Assembly (NCBI RefSeq): GCF_008123425.1
Contig: NZ_VSSS01000037.1
Location: 62,001 to 126,000 of the forward strand
DNA length: 64,000 bases
Direction of reading: 5' to 3'
Source of the DNA: Bradyrhizobium rifense
GTDB lineage: Bacteria; Pseudomonadota; Alphaproteobacteria; Rhizobiales; Xanthobacteraceae
This document shows, piece by piece, positions 1 to 8,855 of this stretch. The translations under genes and the position numbers were made by a program. Each line of letters opens with the position of its first letter. Position 1 is the stretch's first letter. The notes below the pieces were generated by a model. That model had not been told where the DNA came from. It saw nothing but the letters and a program-made list of their open reading frames with translations, and ran no database searches.

Positions 1-334
1 TGATGGCACCCGCTAAAACGAGAAGCACGCTCGCGACGAGCGACAGGGCAGTTCCTTGACTGATAAGGATGATCACTGCAGCCGGGAACACGACTCCATG
101 AAAGAAGTCGGCAAATCCATCAAAGCTCTTTCCGAACTCCGGCACACCTCGACGGCGAAGATGGCTCGTCTTGCGGGCAACATGCCCGTCCCAATGATCC
201 AAAAACCAGGTCCAGAGCATTGCCGCAACGCCGAGCTCTATCTTGCCGTTTAAGGCCAGGAACAGCCCAATAACGGCAAACAGATAGGCGAGGGCGGTGA
301 TGGCATTTGCGTAGTCACGGAGATACCCGATCAT
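1..334 (-). CDS. CDP-alcohol phosphotransferase, cut by the window edge
   Basis: Membrane enzyme family that joins a CMP-activated head group to an alcohol or lipid acceptor. The 111 visible residues contain the family signature D46-x2-D49-G50-x2-A53-R54 followed by G68-x3-D72-x3-D76; the spacer between AR and G (13 residues) is longer than the usual eight or nine. Hydrophobic segments lie at about 11-28 and 82-111. The start ATG at 334 overlaps the stop of the upstream cytidylyltransferase gene (ATGA), so the two are probably translated together. With a PntC-like cytidylyltransferase directly upstream, the likely substrate is a CMP-phosphonate and the product a phosphonolipid; this is inference. 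The C-terminus lies outside the window. Confidence 0.8.
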   Translation of the reverse strand, partial: MIGYLRDYANAITALAYLFAVIGLFLALNGKIELGVAAMLWTWFLDHWDGHVARKTSHLRRRGVPEFGKSFDGFADFFHGVVFPAAVIILISQGTALSLVASVLLVLAGAI

Positions 335-1107
335 CGCCTTGCTCCCGTCGACGGCGCGAAAATCTTCTCCGCTAGGCGCAGATCATCTTTGCTATCGATT
401 TCGAACCAGCGGGTATCGCTGCAATCCGCCGCTGAAAGCTGCAGCTCTCGCTGCTCGACAAGCCGTGCGAGGACCTGCTCAACATAGACCGTACGATGCC
501 CGCTTTCCACAGCCTGGTGCAATGCTGGCACCAGCTGTTCGCGCGAGGCTTCTGCGGAAAAGCGCGTCAGGTTGATGGTCTTGAAGAGACCCCTGGCCCG
601 GGCCTCGACGGGCGTCTGGTTCATGACGAACGTGACGACAGAACCATCGTCAGCCAGCTCGACGGCGGAGCCACTCATTGCTGCGTTGAACGCCGCCACA
701 GCCGCCACGCTCTGCTTGGTAGATGAGACCGTTCGAAGTGTTCTTTCGAGGACTTCGCGCTCAAAGAACACATCGCCTTCGAGAAAGACGGTGTCGCTGG
801 CAAGCATTGTGTTTCGCGCTAGCCATAGGGAATAGGCGCTGCCGGTCCGATCGAAGATGGGATTGTGGATATATTCGATGTCGACATCCTCGAATCGATG
901 GCCACAGGACTGTTCGATGGCTTCCTCGCGATAACCCACGACGATGGTTACTTCGCGAGCCCCGAGCTCAGACAACTGATGCAGCGCGTTGTGCAGCATC
1001 GAAGTTCCGTTCACCTTCACCAAAGGTTTCGGAACAAATTCCGTGTAGGGGCGCAGCCTCGAGCCCATTCCTGCGGCAAGGATCACCGCCCGCGTACCAT
1101 TGAGCAT
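331..1107 (-). CDS. PntC-like phosphonate/phosphocholine cytidylyltransferase
   Basis: Nucleotidyltransferase of the LicC/PntC type, which activates phosphocholine or 2-aminoethylphosphonate with CTP. The N-terminus shows the nucleotide-binding signature AAGMGSRL (residues 11-18) and K27-P28; further in, NPIFDRTGSAYSL resembles the substrate loop of the LicC/PntC group, and FLEGDVFFE holds the metal-binding Asp. I place the start at ATG 1107 because AAGGA lies nine bases upstream; a TTG at 1128 would add seven residues. It sits 24 bases after the aminotransferase gene and overlaps the CDP-alcohol phosphotransferase gene by four bases, so the three form one operon. The neighbouring PEP mutase argues for a phosphonate rather than phosphocholine substrate, but the sequence alone does not settle it. 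Confidence 0.8.
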   Translation of the reverse strand: MLNGTRAVILAAGMGSRLRPYTEFVPKPLVKVNGTSMLHNALHQLSELGAREVTIVVGYREEAIEQSCGHRFEDVDIEYIHNPIFDRTGSAYSLWLARNTMLASDTVFLEGDVFFEREVLERTLRTVSSTKQSVAAVAAFNAAMSGSAVELADDGSVVTFVMNQTPVEARARGLFKTINLTRFSAEASREQLVPALHQAVESGHRTVYVEQVLARLVEQRELQLSAADCSDTRWFEIDSKDDLRLAEKIFAPSTGARR

Positions 1108-1131
1108 TTTCAAACGTCCTTCTGGCAAGCT

Positions 1132-2337
1132 TCAGGCTGGTTGCCTGGTCTTGAGGCTGTTCAGGGTCTCGACGACGCGTTTCAGTCCCGTCTCCAGCAG
1201 GTCTGGCGGAGCACCGAAGCAGAGACGCAGGCCATTCACGTCGCCAAAGGTACCGCCGGCAACGGTTCCCACATCGGCTTCCTCCAGGAGCAATCGTGCA
1301 ATGTCGTCGGTGGATCGAAGGTGGCCGCCGGCTGGCAAAGCTGAGACAAGCCTACTGAGATCGAGATAGAAGAAGAACGAGCCGTCGGCGCCCGGCGAGC
1401 TTACGTCCTGCAGGCCAGAGAGGATGCGAAGACCATTGTTACGAGCGTCGGACAGACGCTCATGCATCTTTCGTTCAAAACTGCCGTCGCCGACTTGAAG
1501 GTGATGCAGGATGGCGTGCTGTGCGATTACATTGGCATTCGAGGTCGTATGGCTCTGCAGCTTCTTGGCCGCGGAAACGATCTCTGGAGGAGCTGCGAAG
1601 TAACCCAGGCGCCAACCGGTGATCGCCAGCTCTTTTGAGAAGGCGTTGACCAGGATTGTCCTTGAACGGACGCCGGGATGCGCCATGACGATCGACTCAT
1701 GGCGCGAACCGGTGAATACGAAGCTGGAGTAGCTTTCGTCGGAAACGATCCAGAGCTGATAGTTGATCGCGAGATCGCCGATAGCTTGTAGAGTCGTTCG
1801 ATCATAGACTGCGCCGGTCGGATTGTTCGGCGAGTTAATGATAACGGCTTTCGTGCGCGGGGTGACAGCGGCGCGAATTGCGACAATATCAGGAGTATAT
1901 GTCGGAGGGCGAACATCAACGAACACGGGCTTTGCGCCAGCGAGAAGAACCTGGGACGGGAATGTCGGCCAGCAGGGGCGAATGATGATGACCTCATCTC
2001 CAGGATTGAACACGGCCAAGGCAACGTCGAGCAGGCCCTGCTTTGCACCCGCAGTGATAGCGATGTTATCCGTATTCCAGCCGATGCCTGTTTCCGCAGA
2101 CAGCTTTGCGGCGACAGCGCCGCGCAGCGGCGTCAGGCCGATCGAATCGGTATACCGGTTCGCCCCGGCATTGATGGCGGCAATCGCTCCTTCGCGCACG
2201 GATGATGGTGGCTCGATGATGACTTCGCCGGCGGCCAGATCGATGATCTGACGGCCGGTCGCGGCAGCTATCTTAGCCGCCTCACGGGCGGCGGCGGTGC
2301 CCGAACCTGACAGCAAAGACATCCGTTGCGCCAACAT
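1132..2337 (-). CDS. Class I/II PLP aminotransferase, probable phosphonate transaminase
   Basis: Fold-type I aminotransferase of 401 residues, the normal length for the aspartate aminotransferase group. Visible family motifs are NSPNNPTGAVY, the SDESYSSF segment with the PLP-contacting Asp and Tyr, the Schiff-base lysine in NAFSKELAITGWRLG, and the C-terminal RLCFG with the carboxylate-binding Arg. Start ATG 2337 has a strong ribosome site (GGAGGAG). It is the first gene of a three-gene operon with the cytidylyltransferase and the CDP-alcohol phosphotransferase. In this setting it probably aminates phosphonopyruvate (giving phosphonoalanine) or phosphonoacetaldehyde (giving 2-aminoethylphosphonate). 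No phosphonopyruvate decarboxylase is visible, so the first is worth considering. Specificity is inferred, not seen. Confidence 0.8.
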   Translation of the reverse strand: MLAQRMSLLSGSGTAAAREAAKIAAATGRQIIDLAAGEVIIEPPSSVREGAIAAINAGANRYTDSIGLTPLRGAVAAKLSAETGIGWNTDNIAITAGAKQGLLDVALAVFNPGDEVIIIRPCWPTFPSQVLLAGAKPVFVDVRPPTYTPDIVAIRAAVTPRTKAVIINSPNNPTGAVYDRTTLQAIGDLAINYQLWIVSDESYSSFVFTGSRHESIVMAHPGVRSRTILVNAFSKELAITGWRLGYFAAPPEIVSAAKKLQSHTTSNANVIAQHAILHHLQVGDGSFERKMHERLSDARNNGLRILSGLQDVSSPGADGSFFFYLDLSRLVSALPAGGHLRSTDDIARLLLEEADVGTVAGGTFGDVNGLRLCFGAPPDLLETGLKRVVETLNSLKTRQPA

Positions 2338-2379
2338 GTGCGCTCCTCCTGCATCGATTGTCGAGTTTGTTAAGGTGAT

Positions 2380-2395
2380 CGCAACCGCTTCGCCG
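2380..2395 (-). promoter_or_regulatory. Weak sigma-54 promoter candidate for the phosphonate operon
   Basis: On the minus strand the bases read CGGCGAAGCGGTTGCG, with GG and GC exactly 12 bases apart as in -24/-12 promoters, about 45 bases before the aminotransferase start. The -24 half fits poorly (CGGCGA against TGGCAC), and no TGT-N10-ACA site was found close upstream. Confidence 0.22.
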
Positions 2396-2828
2396 CCGGA
2401 TGCGATCTGCCTCGGCGGATATCACTCTTCCCGTTTGACAACCGCGTCGTAGCCAAATGGGGCTTAAGCGTTTATTGACACCGGCGACCTCTTCATCGCG
2501 CCAAGGTGCCCTTCATGCACTTACAAGGAGGGGCGCGGTTGGAGCAGACCTGAGCACACAGTATTTTGGAACCGAGGAGCCAACGCGTCGATCGCGGCCG
2601 TCGGCCAGAACAGATTGTGAGTGAGTTTGCATGCTGAACTCCTCGCAGCTGATGTTTGCGTAGCCCGATGCTCATCCGTCAAATAGCTTGCTCCCATCAG
2701 TAGATCAAATACTAGCGTTGGTAGTTGACCCGAGCGCAAACGTAAGTCGTTAGAATTGAGACGAGAGTTGCGGCTCTACGGTGCTCGGAGTCGAGCACGT
2801 CTCGAGTGGCCCTTGGCGATGGCTTCTA
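2396..2828. other. Intergenic stretch, no gene recognised
   Basis: About 430 bases upstream of the phosphonate operon. Short open frames on both strands show no recognisable protein. The right end merges into the decayed transposase that follows, so this may be further eroded insertion-sequence DNA. Confidence 0.4.
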
Positions 2829-3378
2829 TCATTTGCAAGCATGTCGATGCACAAGGCGGTTGAAACATGCCGCCGTCCGATCCTGAGAGTGCCGCCCGCG
2901 CCACCGACGATGCTTATTGAGCTCAGAGTGGTGCGGATAAGCGATGCATCGATGTGAAGGACCTCGGCGGTCGCGATCTTCGCCTTGAGACGGGCCCCGC
3001 CCGCCCCGCTTGAAGATCATGCGGTGGCGCACTGCACCCCACCGCTCGCGGATGCGTATCAAGCTGGAGTGGTCGGGAAGAGCGTCATGCGGTCCTTAGC
3101 CGACGAACCATCGGATGGCGACATTGACTTGAGCCTCCGATCGTCGACGATGCCCAGTGACAGCGCAGCGAGCATCAACCCTACAGCGACTTCCGGATAA
3201 TCGCCCGGCCATCGCCGAACAAATAACAGTGAGACTTCGTGGTGTAGCCAAGAAGAATAGAGTACGCGATCGACCCGAACCGCCACAGGTCGTCGGGGAT
3301 TTGCTTGCGAAGCGAGGAGGTGACGAACAGCTCTAACTGATCCTGTTCCTTCAGCGTGTGGCGCCACTCCGACCGCAA
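2829..3378 (-). pseudogene. Decayed IS1182/IS5-type transposase, N-terminal part
   Basis: Reading the minus strand across three frames gives pieces of the DUF772-type transposase N-terminus: KQIPDDLW, then VRVDRVLYSSWLHHEVSLLF, then PEVAVGLMLAALSLGIVDDRRL, then IRIRERWGAVRHRMIF. These follow the family order (IPDD..., ...D.SWL..., PE...R.L..G...G..S.RRL, then R.R.G). At least two frameshifts break it and the catalytic C-terminal half is missing. It lies between the PEP mutase gene and the divergent phosphonate operon, together with a second transposase relic, so insertions have expanded the space between them. The family call rests on motif order only. Confidence 0.6.
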
Positions 3379-3415
3379 TCACAAGGAAAACGGAATCAGT
3401 CCGCGCGAACTCGTT

Positions 3416-3720
3416 TCAACAACCTCCACTCGGCAGCGCTGTCACGTGGCGTTCAGCACTTGGCGGCGGCCTTGATGCCCTCGTGGGCGTCCGAGACTCA
3501 CTAGCTTGAGGCCGCGCAGACCTCGCCTGGCGAGCCTGCGCAGGAACGCTATCCGCGGATGGGCCGACATCCATGCCGGGGATTTCCGGCCGACCATCCT
3601 GCACGATGATCGCGACGATCCCCGCGACCGAGACATTGCGCTCCTACTGGCGCACCTTCACGTAGGTGGCGTCGATCCACAGAGAGGGCCATCGCCCTCG
3701 ACCGGACGGGCGAGGAACGC
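3416..3720 (-). pseudogene. Decayed IS256-family transposase fragment
   Basis: Minus-strand frames together give the central part of an IS256-type (mutator-like) transposase: LWIDATYVKVR, then DGRPEIPGMDVGPS, then FLRRLARRGLRGLKLVS, then VLNAT. Intact relatives read much the same, with a catalytic Asp in IDATYVKVR and another shortly after the RRGLRG.KLV block. Two or more frameshifts and the loss of both ends make it non-functional. It ends just before the PEP mutase gene. Confidence 0.65.
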
Positions 3721-3836
3721 CCCGTCAACTATCAAGCCTGCTAATTGATCTAGATGTCAGAAAAGCCGAGTGATTGCCGATTGAAGGTTGGGCTGCTCAG
3801 TCGGGCTCCTCAACCGTCGCTCCTGAGGTGTTCGGC

Positions 3837-4766
3837 ATGAAAAGTAAACCACAATCTGTACTCGCCAACGGTCCTGATCGATGCACCACATCCTCGCCCG
3901 CAGAAGTGCTGCGTGCACAGGTGTGCTCCAATCTTGAACTCTCCTTCCTCATGGAAGCGCATGACGGCCTCTCCGCTGCGATCGCCGAGCGCGCAGGGTT
4001 CAAAGGTCTCTGGGCGTCCGGTCTTTCAATTGCCTCCTCTCTTGGGTATCGTGATGTCAACGAAGCGTCATGGTGCCAACTTGTCGATGCAGTCGAGCGG
4101 ATCGTGGACTCGAGCAAACTTCCTGTTCTGGTTGACGGCGATGGCGGCTTCGGGAATTTCAACAATGCACGCCTCCTTGCCCGCAAGCTCCGTCAACGAG
4201 GCGCTGCGGGCGTTGCGCTGGAGGACAGCTGCTTTCCGAAGATGAACTCGCTCATTGGCGATCGTCATCCCCTCGCCGATATCCACGAATTCTCCGGCCG
4301 CCTGCGGGCAGTTAAGGATACAGTCGCGGAAGACTTGGTCCTCGTGGCCCGGATCGAGGCGTTGATCGCGGGGCATGGAATGGACGAAGCCATTCTACGC
4401 GCTCACGCTTACGCAGACGCGGGTGCGGATGCGATCCTCATTCACTCGCGAAAGAGCACCGCGGACGAGGTTCTTTCCTTCACGCGCACCTGGCAAAGCC
4501 GATTGCCCGTCGTGATCGTGCCAACGACATACTATCGAACACCAGTCTCTGCGTATCGTAATGCCCGCATCTCAACAGTGATCTGGGCCAACCACTCAGT
4601 GCGAGCTGCAATAGCGGCAATGCAGCAGATCTGCCGTCGTATCATTGCCGAAGAAGGCGTTGCCGGTATCGAGCCCAATATTGCGACGCTCGACGAGGTC
4701 TTCGAGCTTTTGAGGTATGACGAACTTGCCCGCGCGGACGCGCGCTATCTTCACCCTCTTGACTGA
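3837..4766 (+). CDS. Phosphoenolpyruvate mutase family protein
   Basis: PEP mutase makes the C-P bond by converting phosphoenolpyruvate to phosphonopyruvate, the entry step to nearly all natural phosphonates. The 309-residue protein follows the family closely: MEAHDGLSA (39-47), GLWASGLSIASSLGYRDVNE (57-76), the metal-binding VDGDGGFGNFNNA (99-111) and EDSCFPKMNSL (129-139). E129, K135, N137 and S138 match the catalytic loop, but the Lys of the usual EDK is Ser131. The FPKxNS loop favours mutase over isocitrate lyase; phosphonopyruvate hydrolase is the main alternative. I chose ATG 3837 because GAGGTG precedes it; an upstream in-frame start at 3774 has no better support. The partner genes are on the other strand at 1-2337. 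Confidence 0.82.
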   Translation: MKSKPQSVLANGPDRCTTSSPAEVLRAQVCSNLELSFLMEAHDGLSAAIAERAGFKGLWASGLSIASSLGYRDVNEASWCQLVDAVERIVDSSKLPVLVDGDGGFGNFNNARLLARKLRQRGAAGVALEDSCFPKMNSLIGDRHPLADIHEFSGRLRAVKDTVAEDLVLVARIEALIAGHGMDEAILRAHAYADAGADAILIHSRKSTADEVLSFTRTWQSRLPVVIVPTTYYRTPVSAYRNARISTVIWANHSVRAAIAAMQQICRRIIAEEGVAGIEPNIATLDEVFELLRYDELARADARYLHPLD

Positions 4767-5073
4767 GGGCAATGATCTCACATTTACACGCAACAAACTC
4801 GCTCTCGAAGGACCACCGGCATTCAATCGGCCGCCTTACTGTTACGCTCCACCGCATTGTTCAGCGAAGCACAGGCGTTCCCTCCCAAAATTGGATGCGC
4901 CATAGACAGCTCTTGCGCGGCTGATCCGAACATTCTGCAGATCTACGGGGCTCATTTCTCTCTTGAAGAGGCGCCAACGCGGAGGGTGATCCGTCGTCCT
5001 CGTCAAGAAGGCTCGTAGACTCCACACCGCAACAGCAACCACAAGCGACATTTGAGACCGACAGAGAGCGCTC

Positions 5074-6330
5074 ATGTTAAGGCAACGGACGGTTCTGCTC
5101 AACTCTTCGGGCACCGCCGCCAACGTGACAGATCTGCGTGGCGGCGCCGTTCGCAACGTGTTCGCTTTCAGTATGCGCCGCTGGCGCAAGCAACTGACCC
5201 GGCTAGGGTTGATTGGGACCATGGTTGTCGCCTCAACTGCGGCTGGCAGTGTCACCGATGCGAACGCGGGAGACGAGCGGAAGGCTGGCTTGCAAACCCA
5301 AATCGGCCGGGTGCAGCCGGGCGCTAAAGCCATCTCTCTACCGGTTCCCGCATGTGGCGAGACAATCCAAACATTTGGCTCCAATGATCCGAACGATCCC
5401 GTCGATGGCACCGTCAATAAGACAATCACCGAGTGGCTGCTGGCCGGCAACAAGGCCCTTGGAAATCCAGCTTTGGTCTGGATAGGCCCGCTCTTGGCGA
5501 CGCAAAGTCCGAAATCGACACCTCCGGTTACGGGAAGGATCTCTTCCTGACCGGCCCCGAAGCCAAGACCCGCGACATCGATCCGCATCGGAAGCAAATA
5601 CTGCCGCACCGCGGTCTATTTGTTAATTCCAAGGGCATTCTCGAAAACACCATTTCAGCGGCCGACAACGCGCTTCAGCACGGTTTCCACGGTGTCGAAC
5701 TCGATCTTCGCGCGGATAGAGCGGTCATGCCTGGATGATGCATGACACTACACTTGGGGCGGGTTACCGGCGATCCGAACAATTGCCTGATTTCGGATGT
5801 CCCTACCGAGGAAATCAAGAACATGAACCTCTCGATATGGAATCCCATCAATAAGGAACGAATTCCGGCGCTTGACCGCAACGGCATCCGCAAAAGATGG
5901 AAGACCTGCAGTACGTGCAAATCGAGCAAAAGAGCTTTCGGGTCACAAGGCCAGCAGGGCAGTGCACGAGCGCCTGAACCGCGACGAGAGCTCGGAGACG
6001 ATCAGCTCGCCGTCTGAGTTGTATAAGAGGGCAGGTGGCGCGCAGCCCGACCTTAGGGTTCTATCATGCCAAGCCGGCGGCGGCCGACGCGGTAACGCGC
6101 CACCTGTTGGGCAGGGTGCTAGTCAGCATTAGCATCGACAAGTCCCGCGATCAGAGCGCTTCAATGATCAGTCCATCCACGCCTGACTCAGACCAGGGCC
6201 GTTGCGCTGAATTGGTTCGGCTTCAAGTGAATGATCGTGAACAAACCGTGGTGAGAACCTTCGTCCGCCCCCTCGGAACCGATTATCACTGGGCTCCCGG
6301 AAGCACGGAAACCACAAACGAGGGTCTTTG
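5074..6330 (+). pseudogene. Decayed secreted glycerophosphodiester phosphodiesterase
   Basis: The first frame (5074-5550) gives a protein with a signal peptide (MRRWRKQLTRLGLIG, then a hydrophobic stretch ending in DANA). After a shift near 5490 a second frame reads HRGLFVNSKGILENTISAAD and HGFHGVELDLR, and a third (from 5739) reads MMHDTTLGRVTGD. These are the GDPD catalytic blocks in order: HRG, E-N-T, E-L-D and H-D-x-T-L-x-R. Beyond 5880 scattered pieces continue in other frames, for example DAVTRHLLG and LVSISIDKSRD. At least three frameshifts make it a pseudogene. The 300 bases before it (4767-5073) and the 350 after it (6336-6686) show no gene. Confidence 0.65.
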
Positions 6331-6686
6331 ATCTGGCGTTCGTTTCGGGCCCCGCCACCAAATCAATCGAAAGAGCCCAGCAACCTCAAGAGATTGCTGG
6401 ATTCTGTTTTGAGTCGGTTTGGTCAAGCGATCAGTAACGGGAGGTGCCACCCGAATGTCCTCTGCGCTGGCGCGTAAAGCCATAGCCCGGGTTGATGCCG
6501 CGTCCTGCATGCCGTCGCCCTGCACTGGGCCGCTCGGTTTGCTGTTGCCCGCGATTAAAGAACGGACGACTTTATTAGAGACCGACAACAAAATCTTGTC
6601 CCGCATCGTGGGCCGGTTGTCGGTTTCAAACCAATGTTGTCGTGTTGACGACGTCAGACAAAGCGAAAAATCAGCAATTGTCAGTC

Positions 6687-6702
6687 TGGCGCGTTGCTTG
6701 CT
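6687..6702 (+). promoter_or_regulatory. Sigma-54 (-24/-12) promoter for the RiPP precursor gene
   Basis: TGGCGCGTTGCTTGCT matches the consensus TGGCAC-N5-TTGCW with one change in the -24 half, and the GG and GC pairs are exactly 12 bases apart. It lies 83 bases before the precursor start. No perfect NifA site (TGT-N10-ACA) was found upstream; near matches with the right spacing are TGT-N10-CCA at about 6618 and a TGT-N10-ACG soon after it. Confidence 0.65.
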
Positions 6703-6784
6703 TTGTTCGCGCTGTCGGCGTCGATCGCCCGCGAAGGCATCGTGCATAGTTTGGCAACATTAAGCGAAGACGTGGAGACTGGCT

Positions 6785-7177
6785 GTGTCGGGAACTGAGA
6801 TAGAGCGATTTGTCAACGATCTAGGGAAAACGGGCAATCTGCTCGAAAACGCAAAACCGAGTGCTACAGGTCTTGCATCAATTGTAGCGGTCGGAAAAAG
6901 TCACGGCTACAATTTTACTCTTGATGAAGCGAAGAGTTACATCCGGTGTCGAAGTCGACAGGAGTTGATTAGTAAGCAGCTCGATGCGACTGCCGGCGCC
7001 AACCTTGATTCGAGTGTTGCGATCTCGAGCGGCGTTGTGCAGGCCGCCGGGTTGGCCAGGTCCGCTGCGGAGGTGCCCACGAGCGGCGTACAGGTCGCGG
7101 AAGCGCACTTTAACTTCGCCTCGGCAGTCGAGCCCGTCGCTGTTGTTCTGGTTGTTGTTGTTGCGGTCGTGGCCTGA
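6785..7177 (+). CDS. Nif11-type leader RiPP precursor with valine-rich core
   Basis: Predicted precursor of a ribosomally made, modified peptide. Residues 3-70 resemble the Nif11 leader domain: E-I-E-R-F-V-x-D-L start, then SIVAVGKSHGYNFTLDEAKSY, the usual A...G..FT..E pattern. DATAGA at 67-72 could hold a leader cleavage point of the Gly/Ala type. Residues 118-130 read VAVVLVVVVAVVA, nine valines in thirteen, ending at the stop. Start GTG 6785 has GGAG eight bases upstream. The next genes encode an epimerase and a C-methyltransferase of the polytheonamide type, enzymes that act on valine-rich cores. The tail could instead be a membrane anchor, but the neighbours make a core peptide more likely. 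This frame is intact, unlike the downstream genes. Confidence 0.75.
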   Translation: MSGTEIERFVNDLGKTGNLLENAKPSATGLASIVAVGKSHGYNFTLDEAKSYIRCRSRQELISKQLDATAGANLDSSVAISSGVVQAAGLARSAAEVPTSGVQVAEAHFNFASAVEPVAVVLVVVVAVVA

Positions 7178-7317
7178 CATGCCTTTCGCTCTGACCGCAT
7201 TGGCTCGTGCTCAAGGAGACGAGAAGTGCGACGAGAACATGAAAGCAGGCCTCGTCCGGGGTGAGATCATTGCCATTAGGCTTATAAGATGCTGCTTCAA
7301 GGTTTATCCGTAACGTG

Positions 7318-8855
7318 ATGACGCGCGCTGCCACCGAACACTACCGACAGAGTTTTGTCCGTCGCACCCCCGAGCAACTGCGCACCCTGTCGCACGTCAA
7401 GCGCTTCACGGAGCGGTTAGCCGGTGACGTGGAGTTCCGCAAGGCGCTTTCGGAGAACGTCGACGCCCCTCGTAAGGTAACAGAGCGCTACGGCATCGAA
7501 GTTGACCCAATGGAAATGTTGCCGCTCTGGCACGGAGACTACCAAAAATACCGCTTCAAGCCGGAGTCTGCCCAGTGGCCGCTGGCTACGATGTGGGACG
7601 AGCATCTGCGCAAGATGTTGCGCCATCGCGACCTCCTGCGCGACGAAGGCGAAATGTCGACGATTAACCCTCGTTTCCATGCCTGGCGCGAGCGCCAAAT
7701 CCGGCGCTGCAACGACGAATTGGGCGCATCATCGCTATCGGTCACGTACCCGATCATCGCCTTCGAGTTGAGCGAAGGCTGCACCGTTGGTTGCTGGTTC
7801 TGTGGCCTCTCTGCCGGCCGGTTCAAAGGCTATTACGACTACAGCAAAGAGCAGGCAGAGCGTTGGCGTGGCGTAGTTGGCGTCGCGCGCGAGGTGTTTG
7901 GTTCGGCAGCCCGTACTGGCTTCTGCTACTGGGCTACAGATCCTATGGACAACCCACACTACGATCGCTTTCTGTTCGACTACTATCGGATCACGGGCGC
8001 ATTGCCGCAGACAACGACCGCTGCGCCGCTCAAAGATCAGGCACTCACCAGACGCGTGCTCAGACTGTTCAACCTGTATGGCACCACGCCGAATCGTTTC
8101 TCCGTGCTGAGCAAAGCACATCTCAATCAGATTCATATGACGTTTTCGCCAGAGGAGCTGCTAGGGGTCGAACTCATCCTGCAGGGCAAGGAGGCGCCGA
8201 CCGCAAAGGCTTTCGCCGGACGCGCGCGCGAGCGGAAGGGGAAGGGGAAGCTCAGGTCCGCCATCAAAGACGATGCAATCGCGTTGCTGGAACGCGACCA
8301 TACCACGATCGCGTGTGTTTCCGGCTTCCTCGTAAATATGCAGCAGGGACGTTTGCAACTGGTGACGCCGGTACCGGGGAGCGAACGCTGGCCTCTCGGT
8401 TACCGCATCTTGGGTGAACGTTTCTTCAGGACGCCTGACGAGTTCCGGGAGGGTCTGCAGAGCATGATCGACCAGTATATGCTCGAGAGCCCAGCCCCCA
8501 CCTGCCGATCCGCTTCCGCAGAGACCTGCAATACAAAGCAGGGAACCGGTACTTCCAGCTCCGCGCCCGCAACATGGAACACCGGGTGCCCGACGACGTC
8601 GCTCCGATTTCCGTTGGCGATCTCATCGCGTTCGGTAACTGCACAGCGTCGGAGCTGGTTATGCGGGTCACGACTGACGGAACGAGCGTACTTGCAGTCG
8701 CTGACTTGCTCGATCGGTTGTACGCGGCCGGGGTAATCGAAGACGACCTCGACGACCGCTTCGCCTGGCAGACCAGCAATTGGGCGACGAGCCGCATCGA
8801 AGCTGCCAATTACGCAGGCTCCCGCACGGACGTAGATCATGCCGATTCGCACTGA
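7318..8855 (+). pseudogene. Radical SAM peptide epimerase (PoyD-like), frameshifted
   Basis: Radical SAM enzyme of the group that converts L- to D-residues in RiPP precursors. The first frame (to about 8490) carries the iron-sulphur motif CTVGCWFC (C-x3-C-x2-C, near residues 155-163), then CYWATDPMDNP, and late in the protein CVSGFLVNMQQGRLQLVTPVPGSERWPLGYR, a block that looks characteristic of the family. The reading then continues in the frame one base back, giving PHLPIRFRRDLQYKAGNRYF and RNMEHRVPDDVAPISV up to 8855. The break falls at a run of five C (8495-8499), as if one base were missing. Start ATG 7318 lacks a clear ribosome site. It follows the precursor by 140 bases and overlaps the next frame. 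Confidence 0.78.

Noticed and set aside
4842..5609. Minus-strand open frame of 255 residues
   Set aside because: No recognisable motif; it lies across the decayed phosphodiesterase, whose signal peptide and GDPD blocks are on the plus strand.
6751..6766. TGGCAACATTAAGC as a sigma-54 promoter close to the RiPP precursor
   Set aside because: GG to GC spacing is 11, not 12, and the -12 half lacks TTGC; the site at 6687-6702 is far better.
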